64,000 nucleotides of DNA from an uncultured Bacilli bacterium (GTDB taxonomy: Bacteria > Bacillota_I > Bacilli_A > RF39 > UBA660): assembly GCA_934120715.1 (NCBI GenBank), contig CAKOUW010000002.1:117074-181073 (forward strand). Reading direction: 5' to 3'. Position numbers and translations under genes: made by a program. This document shows positions 18,673 through 26,721 of this stretch, one piece after another. How positions within the stretch are numbered: position 1 is the first letter of the stretch; every line of letters begins with the position of its first letter. Below the pieces are notes generated by a model. It saw only the letters and a list, made by a program, of their open reading frames with translations, was not told the DNA's origin and searched no databases.

Positions 18673-20008
18673 GATAGGAAAGTTTTTCCGTAAGATTGGA
18701 TTGTTCTTTGATAAATTGCTAATTGCTCCAATTACTAGATTGATGTTAAAAATTACTGATTTTTTTAAGAGCAATGCAAAAAATTTTGATAGAATAGCTG
18801 GTAAAAAATCCACGTTATTAATAGTTAGTTTAATATTAGCTTTTGCTGTTTTTGTACTTATTGATAGAGAATCAAATGTTATGATTGATCAATATGCTGA
18901 AATTTTATATAATCAACCAGTTACTGCTGTTTATAATGAAGAATTATATGTAGTTGAAGGCTTGCCTGATAAGGTTGATATTACTTTAGTTGGTCAAAAG
19001 AGACATATTTTCTTGGCTAAACAAGCGCCATCTAAAGGTGTATCAGTTGATCTTACTGGTTTGAAACCAGGTAATCATAAAGTAACATTAAAGTATACTC
19101 AACGTCTTGAATCGTTGGATTATAAACTTGATCCATCTCAAGTAACGGTTACTATTTATGAGAAGGTAAGTGAAACGCGAAGCTTAACATATGATTTATT
19201 ACATCAGGATTCATTAGATAGCAAGTTAAGTATTAGTAATGTTGAACTTGATCGTAACGAGGTTACTATTAAAGGTGCGGCTTATAAATTGAAAAAGGTT
19301 GCTACTGTTAAAGCTCTTGTTGATGCTAAAAAAATCCCTAATAAAGCTGGAGATATTAATTTAAAAGATGTTCAGTTAGTGGCTTATGATACAGATGGTA
19401 AAATTGTTGATGTTGAAATTGTTCCAAAGACTGTTACAGCTAAAGTTACTGTTACTTCTCCTAGCAAGGAAGTTCCTATAAAGGTTGTTCCTGATGGTGA
19501 GTTGGCTTTTGGTAGATCAATAAAATCTATTGAGCCTAGTGTTTCATCTGTTACTTTATATGGTAGTTCAGATGTACTTGACAAGATCAATCAATTAGAA
19601 GTAAAAATTAATGTTGATGGTTTGGAAAATGATAAAGAATTTAATGTAACACTTGATAAACCAAGTGGTGTTAATGAACTTAGTACTAAGACTGTAAAAA
19701 TTAAAGTTACTATTGATAAAACAATTAAGAAAGAATTTAAAAATATTTCGGTAACTGTTGAAAATCTTGATTCTAAGTATAAGGCACAGGCATTATCTGA
19801 AGATGATAGACAGGTAACTGTAATTGTAAGTGGTAGTGAGTCTATTATAAACGATATTGATACATCTTCTATAAAAGCATATGTTGATTTGAAAGACTAC
19901 GGTGTTGGTGAATTTGATGTTCCGGTTAAAGTTACTGGTAATGATTTAAAATTAACTTATGAATCTAAGGTTAGTAAAGTTAAGATTAGAATAACTGAAG
20001 CGAAATAG
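18653..20008 (+). CDS. cdaR: CdaA regulatory protein CdaR (YbbR domains)
   Basis: 451 residues from ATG 18653, preceded by GAGGA; the ATG at 18626 is upstream of that site. A cytoplasmic basic start, one membrane helix (about 50-70) and four YbbR-type repeats outside follow (starts near YNQPVTAVYNEELYVVEGLP, SKLSISNVELDRNEVTIKG, SKEVPIKVVPDGELAFGRS and FKNISVTVENLDSKYKAQAL). CdaR tunes CdaA through the membrane. It overlaps cdaA by 20 bases. Confidence 0.9.
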   Translation: MKKVLSKIGKFFRKIGLFFDKLLIAPITRLMLKITDFFKSNAKNFDRIAGKKSTLLIVSLILAFAVFVLIDRESNVMIDQYAEILYNQPVTAVYNEELYVVEGLPDKVDITLVGQKRHIFLAKQAPSKGVSVDLTGLKPGNHKVTLKYTQRLESLDYKLDPSQVTVTIYEKVSETRSLTYDLLHQDSLDSKLSISNVELDRNEVTIKGAAYKLKKVATVKALVDAKKIPNKAGDINLKDVQLVAYDTDGKIVDVEIVPKTVTAKVTVTSPSKEVPIKVVPDGELAFGRSIKSIEPSVSSVTLYGSSDVLDKINQLEVKINVDGLENDKEFNVTLDKPSGVNELSTKTVKIKVTIDKTIKKEFKNISVTVENLDSKYKAQALSEDDRQVTVIVSGSESIINDIDTSSIKAYVDLKDYGVGEFDVPVKVTGNDLKLTYESKVSKVKIRITEAK

Positions 20009-20033
20009 TCATTTAGTGGCTATTTCTTTTTTT
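20002..20033 (+). terminator. Terminator of cdaA-cdaR
   Basis: Stem GAAATAGTC/GGCTATTTC (one G-U), loop ATTTAGT, then a T-run. It overlaps the cdaR stop. Confidence 0.8.
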
Positions 20034-20090
20034 GTAATAAATTCATCTTTATCTAATATAATTAATTAGAATTAGATTATGGGGTGAACT

Positions 20091-21098
20091 ATGAAAAAGA
20101 AAATTTTAATTCTTCTTCTCTTGATAACAGGTATTTTTATTTCTGCTGGATGCGGCAAATATGGTGAAAAAGATGTTGTCAAAGATTTAGGCAATAAGAT
20201 AAATAAGGCTAATGCTTATAAATTAGATGGTAATCTTGAAATTGTTAATAATGATGAGGTCTATAATTATAAGATTGAAGTTAGCTACAAAAAAGATAAT
20301 TATTATAAGGTTAGTTTGACTAATGTTAATAATAATCATACACAGGTAATTTTAAAAAATAATGATGGAGTGTATGTGTTAACACCTTCTCTTAATAAGA
20401 GTTTTAAATTTCAAAGTGATTGGCCTTACAGTAATTCACAGATTTATTTATTGAGTGCTTTACTAAGTGATATAACAGATGATAATAATAGGACTTTTAA
20501 AGAAACAGATAATAGTTATATATTTTCTACTAAGGTTAATTATCCTAATAATAAAGATTTAGTTAGACAAGAGATAGAATTATCTAAAAAGTTGAAATTT
20601 AAGACAGTTAAGGTTTATAATTCTAAAGATGTATTATGCATGACTATGAAGTTTAACGATATTGATTATTCACCAACATTTAAGAAAAATTATTTTGAAT
20701 TGGACACTATCATGAGTACTTATATCATAGATTCTGATGAGGTATTGGAAACAAGTAACTTAGATTCTTCTATATATCCTCTTGTTGTACCTACTGGTAC
20801 TAAACTTACTAGTGAGGAAAAACTAAAGAAGGATACAGGTGAACGAATAATTCTAACATTTGATGGGGAAAAACCATTCCTATTAGTAGAAGAGACAGCA
20901 AATGTTGAAGAGGAGTTTACTATTATTCCTACATATGGGGAACCATATCAGTTGATGGATACGCTAGGAGTTATGACTGATAATTCATTGACATGGACTA
21001 GTAATGGAATTGAATACTATATTGTAAGTGATGTCTTAAGTCAGAATGAACTGATTGAAGTTGCTCAATCAATTAATGTGTTACCAACTATGAAGTAG
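20091..21098 (+). CDS. Lipoprotein with LolA-like fold and DUF4367-like tail
   Basis: 335 residues. Signal peptide with lipobox ISAGC (Cys21). The next part (about 40-215) has the alternating beta pattern of LolA/GerS-type proteins: KANAYKLDGNLEIVNNDEV, then FKTVKVYNSKDVLCMTMKFN and DIDYSPTFKKNYFELDTIM. The C-terminus (about 250-335, ending VLSQNELIEVAQSIN) fits DUF4367. In spore formers such proteins can support cortex or membrane functions, but no exact role can be given. ATG follows GGGGTGA. Confidence 0.7.
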   Translation: MKKKILILLLLITGIFISAGCGKYGEKDVVKDLGNKINKANAYKLDGNLEIVNNDEVYNYKIEVSYKKDNYYKVSLTNVNNNHTQVILKNNDGVYVLTPSLNKSFKFQSDWPYSNSQIYLLSALLSDITDDNNRTFKETDNSYIFSTKVNYPNNKDLVRQEIELSKKLKFKTVKVYNSKDVLCMTMKFNDIDYSPTFKKNYFELDTIMSTYIIDSDEVLETSNLDSSIYPLVVPTGTKLTSEEKLKKDTGERIILTFDGEKPFLLVEETANVEEEFTIIPTYGEPYQLMDTLGVMTDNSLTWTSNGIEYYIVSDVLSQNELIEVAQSINVLPTMK

Positions 21099-21116
21099 AG
21101 TTTTGCTCTACTTTTT
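21093..21116 (+). terminator. Terminator after the LolA-like lipoprotein gene
   Basis: Perfect 8-bp stem AAGTAGAG/CTCTACTT, 5-base loop, T-run; overlaps the stop codon. Confidence 0.85.
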
Positions 21117-21131
21117 ACTTGTAAATATTTA

Positions 21132-21160
21132 TTGTTATTCTATTTTTACTATGATATAAT
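21132..21160 (+). promoter_or_regulatory. Promoter of the 21179 gene
   Basis: TTGTTA (21132-21137), 17-base spacer, TATAAT (21155-21160) with TG one base upstream of the -10. The start codon is only 19 bases after the -10, so the leader is barely longer than the ribosome site. Confidence 0.75.
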
Positions 21161-21178
21161 ACCCTTAGGTGGTTTGTT

Positions 21179-21691
21179 ATGGCAAAAAAAAATAAAAGTT
21201 TAAATTATGGTAATACAGAATTTAGTTTACAATTTAAGAATATTATTATAGTTAGTATAATTGTTTTGGTTTCTTTAGGATTGTTTTATTTATTAACAAT
21301 TGCTCTTTTGGGTAAGAAGCCTACGGTTGATACATCTGGTGGTAGTAGTGATACAACTATTCAAAATCAAGAGATTTTATTAGGTTCTAGTTTTAATATT
21401 AGTTCTGATAGATATATTGTTTTATATTATGCTTCAGATGATCAAGATAGTTCTTCTGATATTAAGTCTTTAGCTACTTCTTACAGGGCTAAGGATGATG
21501 CTTTAAGTCTTTATACTGTTGATTTAAGCGATGCTTTAAATAAAGCTTTTGTAACTACTGATGAGTCTAATCCTGATGCTAGTAATGCTAGTGAAATGAG
21601 AGTTAAGAATCCAACACTTATTGTATTTGAAGATGGAAAAATTAACGAGTATATAGAGGGATTTGATTCTATTAAAGATTATTTAAGTTAA
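21179..21691 (+). CDS. Membrane-anchored thioredoxin-fold-like protein without CxxC
   Basis: 170 residues. A membrane helix (about 23-45), a Ser/Thr-rich linker, then a domain with thioredoxin-like outline: RYIVLYYASDDQD where CxxC would lie, SLYTVDLSDALN, and a cis-Pro-like KNPTLIVFEDGKINEYIEG ending. There are no Cys residues, so it cannot be a thiol reductase; it may bind rather than reduce. Assignment rests on this pattern only. Confidence 0.55.
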   Translation: MAKKNKSLNYGNTEFSLQFKNIIIVSIIVLVSLGLFYLLTIALLGKKPTVDTSGGSSDTTIQNQEILLGSSFNISSDRYIVLYYASDDQDSSSDIKSLATSYRAKDDALSLYTVDLSDALNKAFVTTDESNPDASNASEMRVKNPTLIVFEDGKINEYIEGFDSIKDYLS

Positions 21692-21709
21692 CCACATAAT
21701 GTGGTTTTA
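21690..21709 (+). terminator. Hairpin terminator before tRNA-Asn
   Basis: AACCACA-TAA-TGTGGTT followed by TTT. It sits directly between the stop codon and the tRNA, so it may be partly read through. Confidence 0.55.
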
Positions 21710-21710
21710 T

Positions 21711-21787
21711 GCCTCAATAGCTCAGCTGGTTAGAGCACTTGACTGTTAATCAAGGGGTCCTAGGTTCAAGTCCTAGTTGGGGCGCCA
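21711..21787 (+). tRNA. tRNA-Asn (GTT)
   Basis: 77 nt with encoded CCA. Acceptor GCCTCAA pairs with TTGGGGC (one G-U); discriminator G. D-loop AGCTCAGCTGGTTAGAGC; anticodon stem CTTGA/TCAAG with loop CTGTTAA (anticodon 21745-21747); T-arm TAGGTTCAAGTCCTA. Confidence 0.97.
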
Positions 21788-21873
21788 TTTATTTTAGAAT
21801 ATGTTACATTTAAGATATCATAAGATATCTTTATTTATTGAAAAAATTTAATAATGTTATTTTAAAGAATTAG

Positions 21874-21898
21874 CTACCTATATAATTGGGTAGTTTTT
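21874..21898 (+). terminator. Probable terminator after tRNA-Asn
   Basis: CTACC/GGTAG stem with a 10-base loop and five T. Weak stem but right position. Confidence 0.5.
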
Positions 21899-21953
21899 AT
21901 TGTAAAAGTTTGCATTTTATGTTATTATATCATGCATTAGGGGAGGTTTATGC

Positions 21954-23522
21954 ATGTTAAATTTTGATGTAGGGACTTTATTATCAAATATGACTGACAA
22001 TATGTTACATAATACAAATGAGATTTTTAAATTATTTGGTAGTTTACTTTATACTGATGAAGAAGGTCAATCTATATTGCATATTTTGGTTGCTGATAAT
22101 TTTGATGAGGAAAAATCTTTTCTTGCTATTAAGTCGTTGTTGCAATCTGGACTAAGTCCCAATGCTGTATCGAGTTACAATTATAATTATAATTTTATTC
22201 AAACTGCTTTGTGTGCTGGTCATAGTGAGAAATTTATTTTAGATATTATTACTGAATCATTAAAATATGGTTTGGATGTTAATCATGTTGATGCCAATAA
22301 AGATACTATTATGCATGCTGCAATATATAGTAATAATTATTCAGGTAGTCTTGAAAAGATTTACGATTTGTTGTGCGAGAACGGTTTTGATTCATCTTTA
22401 AGGAATGATGAAGGAAGAACTTTACTTGAAGCTTTGAGTTGTCAAGGAAACTATTCTAGTGAACAAATAGAAGGATTTAAGCAAAAGTTTGAAGAAAGAT
22501 ATCCTGCATCTAATAATTGTGCTCAAACAAAGGAAGATGAGGTTGACATACCAGTAGGACAAGAAAGCTCTATTTATCAAACATTGTCTAATGATGATAT
22601 TTTAGAACTTGAAAAATATGGTCGAGTGTTAAATCAAAAAGATTATATAGTTGAACCTGCTATCGGAAGAGATAAAGAATTGAAAAATCTTATGATAGTT
22701 TTAGCACAGGATAAAAAGAATCCATTGATTGTTGGAGAATCAGGTGTAGGAAAAACCACAATAGTGGATGAACTTGCTTATAGAATTATAAATGAAAATG
22801 TTCCTGGATTTTTACGCGATAAAATAATTTTGGAAGTTAATCCAAGTGATATTGTTGCTGGTTCTCAATACGTTGGAATGTTTGAAGATAAGATGACTAA
22901 ATTATTGAGGTTGTGTGAAGAACTTGATGTAATAATTTTCATCGATGAAATTCACGAAATATATGGTATGGGTTCATCAGCTAATAAAGATAGTGATATG
23001 GCATCTATGTTGAAACGTTATATTGATAGATCCGATTTAAAAGTAATTGGTATAACAAGTGAGGATGAATACGAAAAGTATTTTGCTCATGATGCTCTTA
23101 AAAGAAGATTTGAAAAAGTCACTGTTAAAGAACCTGTAGATGAAGATCTACACCAAATAGTAGATAAAGTAATTGGAGATTATTATGTAAAAAATAGTGT
23201 TTTTTTTGAAGATGAAAGTGTGAGAGAGCAAGTGGTGGCTATTATATTAGCTGCTACAGGAAAAAGTTCTAGGGTTTATAATGATGTAGTTAATAATCCA
23301 GATTTATCAATATCTATTGTTGATAGAGCATTTGCATTGGCAAAATTTTATGATAGTGAATTTGTTACACTAGAACACTTTGTGGAAAGTTTTAAATCCT
23401 GTGATAGAATTTATGAATTTTCAAAAGAACAAGCGATAGCTAATTTAAGAAGTTTAGATACTAGTATATCTAAACCAACTCAGAAGATTTTTAAAATGGA
23501 CTGTAATCGTTTTAAAAAATAG
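21954..23522 (+). CDS. Ankyrin-repeat protein fused to a ClpA/B-type AAA+ ATPase module
   Basis: 522 residues. Residues about 35-175 hold ankyrin-like repeats (EEGQSILHILVADN, DANKDTIMHAAIYSNN, NDEGRTLLEALSCQGN). After a linker comes one AAA+ module of the Clp/Hsp100 D1 type: PAIGRDKELKNL, Walker A GESGVGKT (near 261), Walker B IIFIDEIHE (near 327), sensor 1 VIGITSEDEYEKY, and an Arg pair in LKRRFEKV. There is no second AAA+ module and no Clp N-domain or ClpP-binding loop. Ankyrin repeats probably choose a protein partner and the ATPase remodels it. I know no named family with this order. Confidence 0.8.
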   Translation: MLNFDVGTLLSNMTDNMLHNTNEIFKLFGSLLYTDEEGQSILHILVADNFDEEKSFLAIKSLLQSGLSPNAVSSYNYNYNFIQTALCAGHSEKFILDIITESLKYGLDVNHVDANKDTIMHAAIYSNNYSGSLEKIYDLLCENGFDSSLRNDEGRTLLEALSCQGNYSSEQIEGFKQKFEERYPASNNCAQTKEDEVDIPVGQESSIYQTLSNDDILELEKYGRVLNQKDYIVEPAIGRDKELKNLMIVLAQDKKNPLIVGESGVGKTTIVDELAYRIINENVPGFLRDKIILEVNPSDIVAGSQYVGMFEDKMTKLLRLCEELDVIIFIDEIHEIYGMGSSANKDSDMASMLKRYIDRSDLKVIGITSEDEYEKYFAHDALKRRFEKVTVKEPVDEDLHQIVDKVIGDYYVKNSVFFEDESVREQVVAIILAATGKSSRVYNDVVNNPDLSISIVDRAFALAKFYDSEFVTLEHFVESFKSCDRIYEFSKEQAIANLRSLDTSISKPTQKIFKMDCNRFKK

Positions 23523-23565
23523 AGAAAATATGATATTGGTGGATTAACACCTTTTTAGAATAACA

Positions 23566-23593
23566 AAAACTAATCTCATATTGGATTAGTTTT
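23566..23593. terminator. Bidirectional terminator between the ankyrin-AAA+ gene and the sortase
   Basis: Perfect 10-bp stem AAAACTAATC/GATTAGTTTT with an 8-base loop; A-run on one side, T-run on the other; located between convergent genes. Confidence 0.8.
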
Positions 23594-23606
23594 AGGGCAG
23601 TTTTTA

Positions 23607-24125
23607 TTAAAAAATGTGCTCTTTTATTATACAACTAACAATTAATTGCTTTTCTTTATTAGTGGGACTACATGTTGTTAAAACTAGTTGATTGTCATAT
23701 TCTTCTTTGAAATTTATAGTTCCATTTTTTTCTTCTTCCCAAATATTTTTTACTATATATTTATTTTTATTATTATCTAGATTTATGATTATTTCATCAT
23801 TGATATTTAATTGGTTTAAATTTTTAAAATATGCTGCTTTTCCAGTTCCTGAATGAGCTGCTAAAACAATGATATGATTATTTTTGTATAAGAGCGCGAC
23901 ATTTTTATCAACATCATTGTTAGGACTTTTAATATCATATAAGTCATTGTTTACTTTTATTTTTGGTATTATGATATTTCCAATGGGCTTTTCTTTTTTT
24001 TCTATGTAGTTATATCCTATTTTTGCTCTAGAAATTCTTTTTTTGATTTTATTAGATGGTATATTGTAGTTCATTAGTCCTGAAAACAGTATAATGATTA
24101 TGGCTATTGTAAGCTTCTTGTCCAT
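23607..24125 (-). CDS. Sortase, dedicated to the adjacent adhesin
   Basis: 172 residues. N-terminal membrane helix (about 4-20), then a sortase beta-barrel: GNIIIPKIKVNNDLYDI, catalytic His91 in AAHSGTG and Cys152 in LTTCSP. The usual catalytic Arg about eight residues after the Cys is Gln160 (KEKQLIV). Its start overlaps the end of the adhesin gene by 22 bases, so they are translationally linked. Sortases cut sorting signals such as the VPNTG next door and join the protein to cell wall. Confidence 0.85.
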   Translation of the reverse strand: MDKKLTIAIIIILFSGLMNYNIPSNKIKKRISRAKIGYNYIEKKEKPIGNIIIPKIKVNNDLYDIKSPNNDVDKNVALLYKNNHIIVLAAHSGTGKAAYFKNLNQLNINDEIIINLDNNKNKYIVKNIWEEEKNGTINFKEEYDNQLVLTTCSPTNKEKQLIVSCIIKEHIF

Positions 24126-25534
24126 AAAATTACTAATATTCCTCTAATTAAATCAATTATATTAATTTCATTTGTACCTGTATTTGGTACTTTTATTTTA
24201 TAATCAGTTAATTTGAAGACTTGCTCTTTATTAGAATCTATTATTATTTTGAATGGTTCAATAATTTCATAACCAGTAATAGTTGTTGTTTGCTTTATCG
24301 TATATTCCCCATATGGAAGTTCAATTTCTATTTCACCGTTTTCATCTGTTATAATTGTTTTAATTAATTTACCATCTTTATTGTATATTTCGAATGAGGC
24401 ATTTGGTTCATTATATGATCCAGTTTCATTTTGATATACTTTATTTATGATTACTTTGGCTTTTATTACTTTATTGGTTAGATTTAATTCTATTGATGGA
24501 TTTTCTTTACTTAATTCAAATTCATAAATGTTGTTGTCTAGTTCATAACCAGTACCTGCTTTTTTTTCTTTTATATAATATTTTTGATATGTTAAATTTG
24601 ATATTTCAGCGGTAGAGTTTTCATCTATTTTTATTTCTTGTACTAGTTCTTTATTAGCATTAAAAATTTCATATATAGCTCCTTGGAGATTTGCATCTCC
24701 GCTACTTTCAGTAGTGTTGTTATCATAATCTAATTTTTTAATTATGATGTTTGTTTCATCTATATTTACATTTACATTTACTGTTAATGGATTTAAGTCA
24801 CCTGTTTCCATTAGGTTTTGACTATTTGGAGAGTTATAAAAAATTATTGGTTTATTGTAGTATGTGTCTTTTCTTTCTAATATAAAATTATATGTTCCTT
24901 TTTTGGAACTATCTATTATTAATTTATTATTATCTATTTTAGCAATATTGTTATTGATTGAATAATTGTTTAGAATGTTGTTATAATCTGTTATAGTTGT
25001 AGTTTCACCGACAACATAATTAAATGTTTTATCACTAAAACTTGGTATTATTTCATAATTATTTATTAAATTATTTATTTCGTTTATTTCATCTTGATAT
25101 ATATTTATTCTATTTCCATTAAGTCTATCTGTAAAATAGAAATCTCCATCTGGCATAACTGTTTTCCAGATCATTAATTGCGTTATAGCATACCATTTTA
25201 TATCATAGTGATTTTTGTAATTATAGCCAAAGTGTGCAATTAATGATACCTTTTTTAGTTGCTCTTCTGACAGGTTTTCTGGCCTTGTAGATGATGTATA
25301 TGCTTCACTTTCTTTTATAGGTGTAAATGGTTCTAGGCAGTAGGCAAAATTGTTTGTGCCTTGTTGTCTTTGAACTCTGAATTGTTGATAATATGTTATT
25401 CTATTTGGAGCAACTCTATTTACCCATATTCCCTGTATGAATTCTCCTTCATAAAATTTTTCATCACTTGCTTTGACGTTGATGTGTGTTATAGCTGTTA
25501 GTGCAATTATTAATATTAAAATTATTTTTTTCAT
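24104..25534 (-). CDS. Surface adhesin with thioester domain, SpaA/Cna-B repeats and VPNTG sorting signal
   Basis: 476 residues. Signal peptide (1-22). The N-terminal domain fits bacterial thioester domains: Cys66 in FAYCLEPF and Gln119 in AITQLMIWK can form an internal thioester that bonds covalently to host surfaces. Then come Cna-B/SpaA-like modules (about 270-355 and 355-445: QGAIYEIFNANKELVQEIK; NASFEIYNKDGKLIKTI). The C-terminus has VPNTG (449-453), a short hydrophobic stretch interrupted by Arg, and TRSLQ. The sortase gene overlaps the end. GGAGG ribosome site. Confidence 0.85.
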   Translation of the reverse strand: MKKIILILIIALTAITHINVKASDEKFYEGEFIQGIWVNRVAPNRITYYQQFRVQRQQGTNNFAYCLEPFTPIKESEAYTSSTRPENLSEEQLKKVSLIAHFGYNYKNHYDIKWYAITQLMIWKTVMPDGDFYFTDRLNGNRINIYQDEINEINNLINNYEIIPSFSDKTFNYVVGETTTITDYNNILNNYSINNNIAKIDNNKLIIDSSKKGTYNFILERKDTYYNKPIIFYNSPNSQNLMETGDLNPLTVNVNVNIDETNIIIKKLDYDNNTTESSGDANLQGAIYEIFNANKELVQEIKIDENSTAEISNLTYQKYYIKEKKAGTGYELDNNIYEFELSKENPSIELNLTNKVIKAKVIINKVYQNETGSYNEPNASFEIYNKDGKLIKTIITDENGEIEIELPYGEYTIKQTTTITGYEIIEPFKIIIDSNKEQVFKLTDYKIKVPNTGTNEINIIDLIRGILVILWTRSLQ

Positions 25535-25831
25535 TTTTCCTCCTTTGTTGAGCTAAAGATTATCATGAAACTTCTTTTATTACAAATTGTGGTTTTACTA
25601 AATTTGATATTAATATTGTTTACTTTTTTTAGTTACTATGAGTAAAAAAGAAAAATTTACTTATTTTTAGTTCCGAAATAGCAAGTTTATATATGCAATT
25701 ATTTATTACTAAGATTATTGTTATTGATATATTCAATATAAAAAAATAGGAAAATAATTTGGCGTTATCTTCCTATTTCTGTTTTGCTGATACAATATAT
25801 TACTTTTAAATATTTATCTATTAAATAGTAT
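25535..25831. other. Intergenic region between adhesin and Ig-like protein genes
   Basis: 297 bases, strongly A/T. It holds the adhesin ribosome site (GGAGG just before 25534) and a leftward terminator near 25744-25783. I see no clear promoter for the adhesin and no open frame worth reporting. Confidence 0.5.
25743..25783 (-). terminator. Terminator of the Ig-like protein gene
   Basis: On the minus strand AAATAGGAA and TTCCTATTT pair, followed by a T-run; loop about 18 bases. Confidence 0.7.
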
Positions 25832-26569
25832 TTATTTTTCTTCTATGTTATTTTTTTCAATTTCTTTTTCTGTCTTTGTTTCTGGTTGTGAGTTGTCATC
25901 TTTATTTTCTGTGTCATTATCTTCTTTTGGACTATTTGGTGTTATCACTTTAGTTTGTGGCTCATATACTTCTATTGTTCCTGTATATAATCTATTATTA
26001 TAAGTTATTGTGTATTGATATGTTCCATTTTCTGTGGTTGATACAGCAGATAAATCTAGGATGATATTCTTTTTTACCTCATCATCTAAAGGTTGGGATA
26101 TGTATACTGATAAATCTGTTGAAAGTGAGGTACCTTTACTTAATTTTAAATTATTTAATTTTAATTCAAGATTAGGTAATGGTTTTTCTTTAATAATACA
26201 ACTACCATTATATTTTTTCTTTTTAAAAATTATAGTGTATTTATAAGTTCCTGCTTCGGTAATATTTATCATTGATGTGTCAAGCTTTAGGCTTCTTAGT
26301 GTTTGGTTGTCAATTTCTTCAGCATTATCTAAATAATCTTTTATATCAAGACTTAATGGTGTATTTATTTCTAATTCTATATCTTTTAATTTTAATTCAT
26401 TTGTTTTCTTTTGGGCTACACGTCTTTGAACTATTTCTAGTTTTGTTTTAGTTACGTTTACTGGTCTTTCCATCTCTTTTAGAGTATAACCACTACCAAT
26501 AAATATAATTCCCCAGGCAGTTAAAGCTATCGCTATTGCTTTTGAATCTTTACTAGTTAACTTTGCCAT
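25832..26569 (-). CDS. Membrane-anchored protein with two Ig-like repeats
   Basis: 245 residues. One membrane helix (about 11-28) and a short linker lead to two similar outer domains, each ending in a matching strand (TYKYTIIFKKKKYNGSCII and TYQYTITYNNRLYTGTIEV), which is Ig/DUF5011-like. The tail (about 205-245) is rich in Glu, Lys, Asn and Asp and probably disordered. Lies in the surface-protein cluster but has its own promoter and terminator. Function unknown. Confidence 0.65.
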   Translation of the reverse strand: MAKLTSKDSKAIAIALTAWGIIFIGSGYTLKEMERPVNVTKTKLEIVQRRVAQKKTNELKLKDIELEINTPLSLDIKDYLDNAEEIDNQTLRSLKLDTSMINITEAGTYKYTIIFKKKKYNGSCIIKEKPLPNLELKLNNLKLSKGTSLSTDLSVYISQPLDDEVKKNIILDLSAVSTTENGTYQYTITYNNRLYTGTIEVYEPQTKVITPNSPKEDNDTENKDDNSQPETKTEKEIEKNNIEEK

Positions 26570-26593
26570 ATTTTTACTCCTCTATCTTTAATA

Positions 26594-26622
26594 ATTATAT
26601 TATACTTTTATCTTATTAACAA
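26594..26622 (-). promoter_or_regulatory. Promoter of the Ig-like protein gene
   Basis: Minus strand: TTGTTA (26622-26617), 17-base spacer, TATAAT (26599-26594), followed by GAGGAG and the ATG at 26569. Confidence 0.7.
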
Positions 26623-26691
26623 GGAGATTTTTGGAATTTATAAAAAATGCTATTTTTAAGTATCGTGTGTGTATACAAATATTTGTGAAAA

Positions 26692-26700
26692 TGCTAGAAT
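26692..26700 (+). promoter_or_regulatory. Extended -10 promoter of the second CapA-like gene
   Basis: TGCTAGAAT; the -35 is poor. Transcription would start near 26707, just ahead of the AGGATGG ribosome site. Confidence 0.45.
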
Positions 26701-26721
26701 AATTTTAGGATGGTAGTTTTT

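Noticed and set aside
18348..18813. Minus-strand frames across the end of cdaA and start of cdaR
   Set aside because: Both plus-strand genes are clear; the minus frames have no start signals.
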